Assembly (NCBI GenBank): GCA_034722035.1 | Contig: JAYENK010000032.1 | Location: forward strand, 1-12,589 | DNA: 12,589 nucleotides | Reading direction: 5' to 3' | Origin: JAYENK01 sp034722035 | GTDB lineage: Bacteria; Patescibacteriota; Patescibacteriia; Patescibacteriales; UBA12075 | In this document: piece after piece, positions 6,789 to 12,018 of the stretch | Position numbering within the stretch: the stretch's first letter is position 1 | Layout: every line of letters begins with the position of its first letter | Program-made: the position numbers and the translations under genes | Notes under the pieces: model-generated | Database searches by the model: none | The model's input: only the letters and a program-made list of their open reading frames with translations | What the model was told of the DNA's origin: nothing

Positions 6789-7020
6789 TGTCATTCCTGG
6801 CCGAAGCCCGTGAGCGATAGCGAACGGGCGTAGGGGAAGGGAATCCAGGATAGCGAAGTAAAATTTTTATTTATTATTTTAAAGATTGTTCGTAAAATTT
6901 AATTAGCTTAAATTGATTATTCCTATTACTACTGCTATCCCCTGGATTCCCTTCCCTCGCTAGCGCTCGCCGGGAATGACAAAAGTGGCAACGAATTAGT
7001 TAACATCTACAGGAATGACA
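6789..7020. repeat. Composite nested-palindrome repeat, copy C with right tail
   Basis: Outer arms TGTCATTCC (6789-6797) and GGAATGACA (6973-6981) enclose 16-bp perfect inner arms at 6834-6849 and 6941-6956. A small hairpin with CCCGT/ACGGG arms lies in the left flank. The 20-bp tail CGAATTAGTTAACATCTACA follows at 6992-7011, with a further GGAATGACA at 7012-7020. The arm 6941-6984 is identical to 467-510, while TACTGCTATCCCCTGG (6930-6945) matches copy A (122-137) in the opposite orientation. It occupies most of the gap between two genes for secreted proteins. Confidence 0.78.
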
Positions 7021-7048
7021 AAAAAGAGTGTTATTGTCCTAAAAAAAT

Positions 7049-7064
7049 CCCAGGATGACACAAG
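7049..7064. repeat. Fragment of the palindromic repeat (right end of copy A type)
   Basis: The 16 bp CCCAGGATGACACAAG are identical to 249-264, the right boundary of copy A. No matching left half is present. The fragment ends 6 bp past the stop codon of the lamin-tail gene, so repeat DNA reaches right to that gene's 3' end. Confidence 0.7.
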
Positions 7065-7070
7065 AGTGGG

Positions 7071-8381
7071 TTACTCCGTCAAAATCCCATAACTTGAACC
7101 ATAAGAACCGGCCAAAGTGCCGGCTGGCACTTTCATTTGGACTAGAATGGAAACTTGCCGGCCAGCGTCGCCTGATTCATCGATTGTGCTAATATCCGCT
7201 CCCGGCTCCGGATAAGTATCGTTTGCCAAAATATCAATCCAAGTTGCGCCCGAGTCTACGCTGTAGCGCATATTTCCGCCGGCTGAAAGCGCGGCCGCAC
7301 CGGAAAAAGCGTTGAATTTCATTTTTAGCTCAGTTTCGCTGGCATTCCAAATCGTAACATCAAATTGCCATTCCCAACCTTCTGCGTACTCATCGTTAGC
7401 CCGCGCACCCGAGCGAGTCATTACTAGTGAATCAATATTAATACCGCAAGGCGAAGTCGTAAAAGTGGCATCCACGGTCGAATCTGAGTCGCTTGCGTCA
7501 CTGTTTTCGGCGTTAATTCTATAATGATAAGCAGTATCGCATTGTAAATCACTTAAAGCAACTACAACATCGGTATTAGCCACAACAATCGCTTCCACGC
7601 TAGTGCTCCCGTAGTTAGAGTCAAGACCATAATCAACTGTAGCGACACCATCCGAATTAACTTGAAATACAATACTGGCACTATTTGACGTAAGAAACTG
7701 AACCGGTTCGGTGTCCGGATAAATTGTCACGAGTACGTCGCCACCAACATCATTTCCATCACTCTCGCCTGAATTCTCCATTGTCGGCGTATCCAATATT
7801 ACAAAATCAGCTGAATTATCATCGGTATCTTCTCCGTCCAGACTACGGGACAGACTCTTATTTGCGCTAATATTTATTGGATAAACCGTGCCTTCGCCAA
7901 AAATTATTCCACCCCAACCAACTGCATCAATAACGCTCAAATCCGGATTAAATGGATCAATCTCTACAATCGAATTAACCAAAAAAAGTGCATCCTTATC
8001 GGCGATTGAAAAGTCACTGTCCAAAAAATCAGCCTCAGCTTTTAAATCCTCGCTGGTTAATGTGTCTTCGCGAACGATAAGAAAATACCCACCAGCCGGA
8101 ACAATTCCGGTTAATTCTCCAAGACTAATATTACCTGTGTCGCTAGCTGTTTTTTGCCAACTCCAACCGGCCAAGTCAACGTCGTTAGCGGTCGGGTTGT
8201 AAAGCTCGACCCAGTCATCATATGCGGAACTACCAGCAGTTGCCAGCTCGTTAATTACCAAATGATTAGCAATGCCGGCTTGCGCCGTTAGTGTTCCAAA
8301 TAAAAATAACCCAAAGCTAAAAAATAAAAAAATACCCATGCTAAAAAACGCGGGTATAAAAAAACTCCTCCCTGTTTGCAT
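7071..8381 (-). CDS. Secreted lamin-tail-domain (LTD) surface protein
   Basis: A 436-residue exported protein of unknown precise role, probably bound at or outside the cell surface. Residues 8-34 form a long hydrophobic signal segment, with an AQA|G site at 33-36. Residues about 38-195 match an LTD domain (HLVINELATAG, DDWVELYNPTANDVDLAGW, VPAGGYFLI, AVGWGG), known in many secreted bacterial proteins. A fibronectin-III/phosphatase-N-like sandwich follows at about 225-310 (TVDYGLDSNYGS, YHYRINAENSD). The C-terminal beta-rich module (312-436) ends in VPAGTLAGSYGSSYGI, a natural-looking end, so the adjacent repeat does not appear to have cut it. C281 and C312 could form a disulfide. AGGAG lies only one base before the ATG at 8381, which is unusually close; M15 is an alternative start but would shorten the signal segment. 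It has its own promoter. Confidence 0.82.
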   Translation of the reverse strand: MQTGRSFFIPAFFSMGIFLFFSFGLFLFGTLTAQAGIANHLVINELATAGSSAYDDWVELYNPTANDVDLAGWSWQKTASDTGNISLGELTGIVPAGGYFLIVREDTLTSEDLKAEADFLDSDFSIADKDALFLVNSIVEIDPFNPDLSVIDAVGWGGIIFGEGTVYPINISANKSLSRSLDGEDTDDNSADFVILDTPTMENSGESDGNDVGGDVLVTIYPDTEPVQFLTSNSASIVFQVNSDGVATVDYGLDSNYGSTSVEAIVVANTDVVVALSDLQCDTAYHYRINAENSDASDSDSTVDATFTTSPCGINIDSLVMTRSGARANDEYAEGWEWQFDVTIWNASETELKMKFNAFSGAAALSAGGNMRYSVDSGATWIDILANDTYPEPGADISTIDESGDAGRQVSILVQMKVPAGTLAGSYGSSYGILTE

Positions 8382-8394
8382 ACTCCTTGTAGTC

Positions 8395-8426
8395 TAACCA
8401 GACAAAACAAAAACTTTGTCTAGTTA
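8395..8426 (-). promoter_or_regulatory. 5'-leader stem-loop of the lamin-tail mRNA
   Basis: TAACCAGACAAA (8395-8406) pairs with TTTGTCTAGTTA (8415-8426): 12 positions with one mismatch and an 8-base loop. It lies between the predicted start of transcription (about 8429) and the AGGAG of the lamin-tail gene, so it would form at the very 5' end of the mRNA. No T-run follows on the minus strand, so a terminator for the upstream operon is less likely. A protective or translation-modulating role is inferred. Confidence 0.6.
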
Positions 8427-8435
8427 AAAATATTA

Positions 8436-8463
8436 ATTATAAAATATAAATTAATTTTATCAA
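8436..8463 (-). promoter_or_regulatory. Sigma70-type promoter of the lamin-tail gene
   Basis: On the minus strand TTGATA (8458-8463) and a perfect TATAAT (8436-8441) are 16 bp apart. This gives a leader of roughly 48 bases before the ATG at 8381 and separates this gene from the rubrerythrin-desulfoferrodoxin pair. Confidence 0.72.
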
Positions 8464-8489
8464 TTTTTATTATAGCGGTCAAGGTTAAG

Positions 8490-8864
8490 CTAGGCCGCCC
8501 AAAGTCCATGCTGATTACAATACTCGCGCGCACTCACCTCTTTTGCTTCTATGCAGAATTCTACACTTGGCGTTTCGCCCGGTTTTAAGTGTTTGCGATA
8601 AATTTTCTCATCAGCAATCAACTCAATCCATTCGATGTAATGTTCGTCTTCCATCGGGTGCAAAGTTTCACCAACGCTTACCTTATAGCCATTATCGGTT
8701 TTCTCAATTACCGGCACATGCTTTTCCTTGGCTGCATCAACTGTGTTTTCGCTTTGCAAAACCATGGGCACACCGCAACAGACAAGCTCCCCGGCACCGG
8801 TATGCAAGACTTCCACGATATTACCGCAAATCTCGCATTTATATATATCATTTAATTTAGTCAT
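8490..8864 (-). CDS. dfx: Desulfoferrodoxin (superoxide reductase, two-iron type)
   Basis: Reduces superoxide to hydrogen peroxide without making oxygen (EC 1.15.1.2), with electrons normally supplied by rubredoxin-type proteins in the cytoplasm of anaerobes. At 124 residues it is the usual length. C10, C13, C29 and C30 form the rubredoxin-like Fe(Cys)4 centre I. The catalytic centre II ligands H49, H69, H75, C116 and H119 are all present, and E47-K48 (the EKHVP motif) are the residues that steer superoxide. These numbers coincide with those of the characterised Desulfovibrio-type enzyme, so the protein is very probably active. The gene follows rubrerythrin by 15 bp on the same strand without its own promoter, forming a two-gene detoxification operon in which rubrerythrin would remove the peroxide made here. 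Confidence 0.96.
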   Translation of the reverse strand: MTKLNDIYKCEICGNIVEVLHTGAGELVCCGVPMVLQSENTVDAAKEKHVPVIEKTDNGYKVSVGETLHPMEDEHYIEWIELIADEKIYRKHLKPGETPSVEFCIEAKEVSAREYCNQHGLWAA

Positions 8865-8879
8865 ATATTTTTCTAATAA

Positions 8880-9416
8880 TTAATATGTCTCTTCAAAGAT
8901 CTCAAAATATGCTTGTGGGTGTTTGCAGGCAGGGCAAAAATCTACCGCTTCTTCGCTTTCATGAATGTAACCGCAATTATTACATTTCCATCTTTTAACT
9001 TCTTCTTTTTTAAACACCTCTCCATTTTTGATGTTAGCGATCAGTTTTCGATACCTGGCTTCATGCGCTTTCTCAACTTCAGCCACTTTCAAAAAAGACT
9101 CGGCAATTTCATCATGCCCCTCTTCTTCGGCTTCCTCGGCCATGCGGGTATACATTTCCGTATGTTCAAAATTTTCTCCGGCAGCGGCCGCTTCCAAATT
9201 AGCCGGCGTGTCTCCAATCAAGCCAAGCGATTTTGCCCAAAGTTTAGCGTGTTCTTTTTCATTAAGGGCGGTCTCCATAAAAATATTCTGCATCTGCACA
9301 TAACCTTCTTTCTTCGCCTCTTTGGCAAACCAATCATATTTATTTCGCGCCATGGATTCACCGGCCAAAGCCTCCTCTAGATTTTTTTTAGTTTTTGGTC
9401 CTAATTCTTTTGTCAT
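8880..9416 (-). CDS. rbr: Rubrerythrin (peroxide reductase)
   Basis: A cytoplasmic non-haem diiron protein that reduces hydrogen peroxide in anaerobes. The four-helix ferritin-like domain (about 1-130) carries E20, E53-x2-H56, E81, E84 and E115-x2-H118. These align with the seven ligands of Desulfovibrio rubrerythrin, including the extra Glu typical of true rubrerythrins. The C-terminal rubredoxin domain has CNNC (145-148) and CPAC (161-164). The length of 178 residues is slightly shorter than the Desulfovibrio protein because the loop between helices is reduced. The gene is first in its operon, behind a promoter with a perfect -10, and desulfoferrodoxin follows 15 bp later. The ATG at 9416 has only a weak AAGAAA-like Shine-Dalgarno. 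Confidence 0.96.
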   Translation of the reverse strand: MTKELGPKTKKNLEEALAGESMARNKYDWFAKEAKKEGYVQMQNIFMETALNEKEHAKLWAKSLGLIGDTPANLEAAAAGENFEHTEMYTRMAEEAEEEGHDEIAESFLKVAEVEKAHEARYRKLIANIKNGEVFKKEEVKRWKCNNCGYIHESEEAVDFCPACKHPQAYFEIFEETY

Positions 9417-9446
9417 ATTTCTTTATTATTAATAATTTATATGTTT

Positions 9447-9475
9447 ATTATAATCACTTTTGGCATTTAAAACAA
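9447..9475 (-). promoter_or_regulatory. Promoter of the rubrerythrin-desulfoferrodoxin operon
   Basis: On the minus strand a perfect TATAAT (9447-9452) has TTGTTT (9470-9475) 17 bp upstream; only the TTG of the -35 agrees with consensus. Such a weak -35 would be compatible with activator control, but no clear operator palindrome is seen. The leader would be about 24 bases. Confidence 0.55.
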
Positions 9476-9491
9476 TAATGTGTTCCTCTTT

Positions 9492-9528
9492 TTATCATTG
9501 AATCATGTAAAATCTACAGGAATGACAA
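9492..9528. repeat. Degenerate copy of the repeat tail
   Basis: TCATTGAATCATGTAAAATC followed by TACAGGAATGACAAA resembles the tail plus GGAATGACA seen at 6992-7020, with several substitutions. It lies in the roughly 180-bp gap between the rubrerythrin operon and the HAD gene. The rest of that gap (9529-9598) shows no gene or clear signal. Confidence 0.55.
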
Positions 9529-9598
9529 AGAAAATTATTAATTTTTACCGTACCAATCTCAACGTGCCAATAAAGCATATCAAAAGGCAATGGAATAA

Positions 9599-10045
9599 TT
9601 ATTTCATTACTTTAACAATAAAATCATCCACAAAATTAAAAATTCTTACTAAAAACCGATCATTATCACTTCGCAAGCTTTCAACCAAAATATAGTCTGC
9701 TTTTATTCTTCGAGCAAAAATAATATCAGTCAAAAACTTGTCCCCTATTATTAATATCGGCTGATTTGATTTTGGCAAATAGTTAATAATTTTCTTACAT
9801 GGCTTCTTGTGTGGTGCTTCCAAATATTTGCACTCAACTTGATCGGCTATATCTCGACTTCTGATTTTATCGGGATTATTAGAAAAAATATAAATTAAAT
9901 TATTTTTCTTCAAAAGATTAACCGCTCTTTTTTCTCTCTCACCAATCAAGCTCTCTCCTTCCGCACACAAAGTCCCATCAATATCAATTATAATATTATA
10001 ATTTTTATATTTATCTGTATCAATCTCCCAAAAATACTTTCTCAT
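9599..10045 (-). CDS. HAD-family phosphatase, YqeG-like (HAD IIIA)
   Basis: A 148-residue cap-less HAD hydrolase. Motif I is DIDGTL (21-26, nucleophile D21 and acid D23), motif II IFSNN (53-57, S55), motif III the Lys in HKKP (79-82), and motif IV GDKFLTD (101-107) with D102 and D107. All catalytic residues are present. The SNN, KKP and GDxxxTD spacing resembles the YqeG/phosphatidylglycerophosphate-phosphatase-like group, but the substrate is not certain; a sugar or glycerol phosphate linked to the neighbouring sugar transferase is equally possible. Its ATG overlaps the TGA of the sugar transferase gene by four bases, so the two are translationally coupled. No clear terminator follows, only a degenerate repeat tail. 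Confidence 0.82.
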   Translation of the reverse strand: MRKYFWEIDTDKYKNYNIIIDIDGTLCAEGESLIGEREKRAVNLLKKNNLIYIFSNNPDKIRSRDIADQVECKYLEAPHKKPCKKIINYLPKSNQPILIIGDKFLTDIIFARRIKADYILVESLRSDNDRFLVRIFNFVDDFIVKVMK

Positions 10046-10701
10046 AATCCCTTTGCTTTTATTAATATTAATATTGTTTTTCTAATTAGCTTAAAATCAT
10101 TTTTTATAATATCTAACTCGTTGTGATTTTGCACATACGCGATATAATTCATGTCCAGCTCATGTTGCTTTGCGTTTTTTTCTCCTTTATGCGCCTGATA
10201 AGCGCCAGTGAGTCCGGCCTTAAATATTTCCTTGGTGTATATGCCTTGCTTTAAATTTTTCTGATGCACCGTCAAATTTACCGGACGCGGCCCAACCAGT
10301 GTCATATTGCCAATAAAAATTGTAAAAAATTGCGGTAATTCATCAAAATATGTTCTTTGCAGTACCCTTCCAATCAAAGTTAAATTCTGTAAATTACGCT
10401 CTTTGCCTTTAGTATAAAAATATCTATTTTCTTGTTGATATTTTCTGATCAAAGCGGGTCGAAAAGGATTAAATTTAATTAAATTAAATTTTTTCCCTTG
10501 CGATACTCTTTTTTCAATATAAAAAGGCAAAGGCCATTCAAGGCGCAATAAATGTTCTATTATTAATCCAAAAAAAATCAAAACAAAAACCGGAAAAAAT
10601 ATAACTATTATTATCAAAGAAAAAAACACATCAAAAAACCTTTTTAAAAAAGGCAGTTTCACTTTGTTTATTTGATTGTTGCTTTTGTTTGTTTCGTGCA
10701 T
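10042..10701 (-). CDS. Monotopic sugar-phosphate transferase (bacterial sugar transferase family)
   Basis: Likely transfers a sugar-1-phosphate from a UDP-sugar to undecaprenyl phosphate at the inner membrane, the first step of a glycan or glycoconjugate pathway. I start at the ATG at 10701 (MHETNKSNN). A longer frame to 10812 is open but overlaps the upstream gene by 89 bp, and its extra 37 residues show no family features. The 219-residue protein has a re-entrant hydrophobic segment at about 22-50, preceded by the typical KRFFD. The catalytic Asp-Glu dyad is in YFDELPQ (D120-E121) and GPRP (137-140) contributes to the substrate site. The usual KFRSM stretch reads KFNPFRP. The gene lies 22 bp after the PH-like membrane protein and overlaps the HAD gene, forming a three-gene unit. 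Confidence 0.87.
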   Translation of the reverse strand: MHETNKSNNQINKVKLPFLKRFFDVFFSLIIIVIFFPVFVLIFFGLIIEHLLRLEWPLPFYIEKRVSQGKKFNLIKFNPFRPALIRKYQQENRYFYTKGKERNLQNLTLIGRVLQRTYFDELPQFFTIFIGNMTLVGPRPVNLTVHQKNLKQGIYTKEIFKAGLTGAYQAHKGEKNAKQHELDMNYIAYVQNHNELDIIKNDFKLIRKTILILIKAKGL

Positions 10702-10723
10702 TATTAAAATAAACACAAAAAAC

Positions 10724-11233
10724 TCATATCTTAAAAATTTTACTGATCGATTCGGAAAGTGGTGGATCGGTTCGCTCCAAATCTTCTGATAAATATTGCA
10801 ATAAAATTTCACGAATTTCCAAAGGATTTACTTCGCGCAAAGGAATCGTTAAGCGATGTTGTAAAATATTATTAAAATTCAGATATAAATTTTTCACTTC
10901 ATATTGTGGCTTATGAATAATGGAAAAATCTTTTATTTCATCATATTCATAAAACTTTCTCCCAAGAATAATCCCATGCTCACTTATCTTGACCCTAATT
11001 GAAGTGGAATCCCGGCCATCACGCAAAATCACAATCAAGGCCGTAATAATAATGATGATGGCAAACAAGAAATTAGCCGTAAAAAAAGCGTATAACATCA
11101 TCAAAATCGCTATAATTACCGCTATAATATACCAAGTTCTATTGCGTTCATGTTGATCAAACTCCGGTATTTGCCATTCTGCGTGAATTTCACCCAAATT
11201 ATCACTATTTGTACTCTCATTATTATTTGACAT
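10724..11233 (-). CDS. Two-helix membrane protein with bacterial PH-like domain
   Basis: Function unknown. The 169-residue product has a hydrophilic N-terminus with the motif EWQIPEFDQHERNRTWY (19-35), two adjacent transmembrane helices (about 35-51 and 54-71), and a cytoplasmic beta-rich domain (about 75-155). In that domain VKISEHGIILGRKFYEYDEI followed by hydrophobic strands resembles bacterial PH-like folds. Similar small proteins are seen in CPR genomes, but I know of no tested role. It is the first gene of the unit with the sugar transferase and the HAD phosphatase, so a supporting role in membrane glycan or lipid metabolism is possible but inferred. A promoter with perfect -10 lies 35 bp upstream; no Shine-Dalgarno is visible before the ATG at 11233. 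Confidence 0.75.
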   Translation of the reverse strand: MSNNNESTNSDNLGEIHAEWQIPEFDQHERNRTWYIIAVIIAILMMLYAFFTANFLFAIIIIITALIVILRDGRDSTSIRVKISEHGIILGRKFYEYDEIKDFSIIHKPQYEVKNLYLNFNNILQHRLTIPLREVNPLEIREILLQYLSEDLERTDPPLSESISKIFKI

Positions 11234-11237
11234 AAGA

Positions 11238-11266
11238 TTGACAGAAAAGGAAAATTTTTATATCAT
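11238..11266 (+). promoter_or_regulatory. Sigma70-type promoter for the tRNA-Ser unit
   Basis: A perfect TTGACA (11238-11243), a 17-bp spacer and TATCAT (11261-11266, five of six) on the plus strand. Transcription would start near 11273, about 53 bases before tRNA-Ser(GCU). It is back-to-back with the minus-strand promoter at 11268-11296. Confidence 0.7.
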
Positions 11267-11267
11267 T

Positions 11268-11296
11268 ATTATAACATAAATATTTTAACTAGTAAA
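11268..11296 (-). promoter_or_regulatory. Promoter of the PH-protein / sugar transferase / HAD unit
   Basis: On the minus strand TTTACT (11291-11296), a 17-bp spacer and a perfect TATAAT (11268-11273). Its transcript would run through the divergent tRNA promoter at 11238-11266, so the two start sites cannot easily be occupied together. Confidence 0.65.
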
Positions 11297-11325
11297 TTAG
11301 CCTTTGCTGGTTTTATTTTTGTTAT

Positions 11326-11412
11326 GGAGAGGTGCCTGAGCGGTCGAAAGGGGCACCCTGCTAAGGTGTTGTGGGCGCAAGTTCACCGAGGGTTCGAATC
11401 CCTCCCTCTCCG
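11326..11412 (+). tRNA. tRNA-Ser(GCU)
   Basis: An 87-nt cloverleaf. Acceptor GGAGAGG (11326-11332) pairs with CCTCTCC (11405-11411), discriminator G at 11412. The anticodon loop CTGCTAA (11358-11364) holds GCT. The variable arm is long, as in class II tRNAs, and the T arm is GAGGG-TTCGAAT-CCCTC (11388-11404). CCA is not encoded and must be added after transcription. It reads AGC/AGU serine codons. Confidence 0.95.
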
Positions 11413-11471
11413 CCTTCGCTACGCTGAAGCTTTGTGTGCAAGCACAACAAAACTTCACCTTAGCTACGGCG
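11411..11471. repeat. Imperfect palindrome abutting tRNA-Ser(GCU)
   Basis: CGCC (11411-11414) is inverted as GGCG (11468-11471), and inside it a CTTCGCTACGCTGAAG hairpin and TTGTG/CACAA arms stack imperfectly. TTCGCTACGC (11415-11424) is the complement of GCGTAGCGAA in copy A (94-103), hinting at a shared repeat family. It begins at the exact 3' end of the tRNA. No T-run follows, so it is not an obvious terminator. Confidence 0.5.
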
Positions 11472-11538
11472 TGATAAATCCGCCAAAACATTAATTTAAG
11501 GAAAAGCGTAGGTGAGATTCACCACGTTTATATTTTTT

Positions 11539-11772
11539 ATGTACTATGTTTATAGCTTAAAATGCAAAAATGGTTTTTATGTTGGTTGTACAGATAATTT
11601 AAAAAATAGACTAGAGAGACATAGAAAAGGCTATGTGTCAGCAACCGCAAAAATTTTGCCAATAAAATTAGATTTTTATTTTGTAATTAATAACGAATAT
11701 AAAGCATTTAAATTTGAGAAGTATCTAAAATCAGGTTCAGGTAGAGCATTTGTAAAAAAACATTCAACATAA
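11539..11772 (+). CDS. Small GIY-YIG domain protein
   Basis: A 77-residue protein consisting of little more than a GIY-YIG nuclease domain, like the stand-alone YhbQ/UPF0213-type proteins. YYVYSLKCKNGFYVGCTDNL (residues 2-21) contains the paired Tyr motifs, followed by R25 and the H28-R29 region, and FEKYLKSGSGRAF (60-72) provides the metal-binding Glu and conserved tail. I chose the ATG at 11539 because homologues start directly with MYYVY; the frame is open nine codons further up without family features. Function of this group is unsettled (DNA repair or mobile nuclease). It sits between two tRNA-Ser genes on their strand and ends 5 bp before a broken tRNA-Ser half, an arrangement suggesting transfer or recombination at tRNA genes. 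A GGTGA/TCACC hairpin (11511-11523) precedes it, and no Shine-Dalgarno is seen. Confidence 0.82.
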   Translation: MYYVYSLKCKNGFYVGCTDNLKNRLERHRKGYVSATAKILPIKLDFYFVINNEYKAFKFEKYLKSGSGRAFVKKHST

Positions 11773-11777
11773 AAAAC

Positions 11778-11813
11778 GGAGGGATGGCTGAGTGGTTGAA
11801 TACGACAGTCTTG
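11778..11813 (+). pseudogene. 5' half of a tRNA-Ser gene, truncated in the anticodon loop
   Basis: GGAGGGA, TG, a D arm and ACAGTCTTG follow the same order as tRNA-Ser(UGA) at 11882-11917. The similarity stops inside the anticodon loop, where a palindrome (11814-11842) begins. No 3' half of the anticodon stem, variable arm or T arm follows within the next 40 bases, so no cloverleaf can form. The acceptor and D arm differ from the intact gene at several bases, so it is not a very recent copy. Confidence 0.75.
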
Positions 11814-11842
11814 TCAGCCCAAGGCTGATCCGCCTTGGGCGG
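11814..11842. repeat. Compact double palindrome at the tRNA-Ser breakpoint
   Basis: CAGCC-CAA-GGCTG (11815-11827) and CCGCC-TTG-GGCGG (11830-11842) are two adjacent hairpins. GCCCAAGG (11817-11824) also pairs with CCTTGGGC (11833-11840), giving an alternative fold. It is GC-rich in an AT-rich setting and looks like a small mobile or dispersed palindrome inserted into, or left in place of, the tRNA 3' half. Confidence 0.7.
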
Positions 11843-11881
11843 AAAAACTTTTTAAAATTTAATTTAAATAAAAATAAATCC

Positions 11882-11968
11882 GGAGGGGTGCTAGAGTGGT
11901 TTAATAGGACAGTCTTGAAAACTGTTGAGCCTTCACGGGTTCCGAGAGTTCGAATCTCTCCCCCTCCG
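11882..11968 (+). tRNA. tRNA-Ser(UGA)
   Basis: An 87-nt class II cloverleaf. Acceptor GGAGGGG (11882-11888) pairs with CCCCTCC (11961-11967), discriminator G at 11968. Anticodon stem ACAGT (11909-11913) pairs with ACTGT (11921-11925), and the loop CTTGAAA holds TGA at 11916-11918. The T arm GAGAG-TTCGAAT-CTCTC spans 11944-11960. CCA is not encoded. No strong promoter lies just upstream, so it may be read from the unit starting near 11273. Confidence 0.95.
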
Positions 11969-12018
11969 CAGAGAAATTAAATAGTGTGCTATATGCATTA
12001 CGTTTATATATTACATAG

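Noticed and set aside
8913..9380. Plus-strand frame of 155 codons opposite rubrerythrin
   Set aside because: The minus strand has all diiron and rubredoxin ligands in the correct order; the plus frame is only its antisense, rich in Phe and without motifs.
10702..10812. Longer N-terminus for the sugar transferase starting at 10812
   Set aside because: It would overlap the PH-like gene by 89 bp and precede the canonical KRFFD region with unrelated sequence; the ATG at 10701 fits the family.
11297..11491. Minus-strand frame of 64 codons containing EREGFEPSVNL
   Set aside because: It is the antisense translation of tRNA-Ser(GCU) at 11326-11412; such peptides are a well-known false product of class II tRNA genes.
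11778..11968. A single intron-containing tRNA with 5' half at 11778 and 3' half at 11919
   Set aside because: The downstream tRNA-Ser(UGA) has its own complete acceptor, D and anticodon arms, and the first half's acceptor (GGAGGGA) does not pair as well with CCCCTCC.
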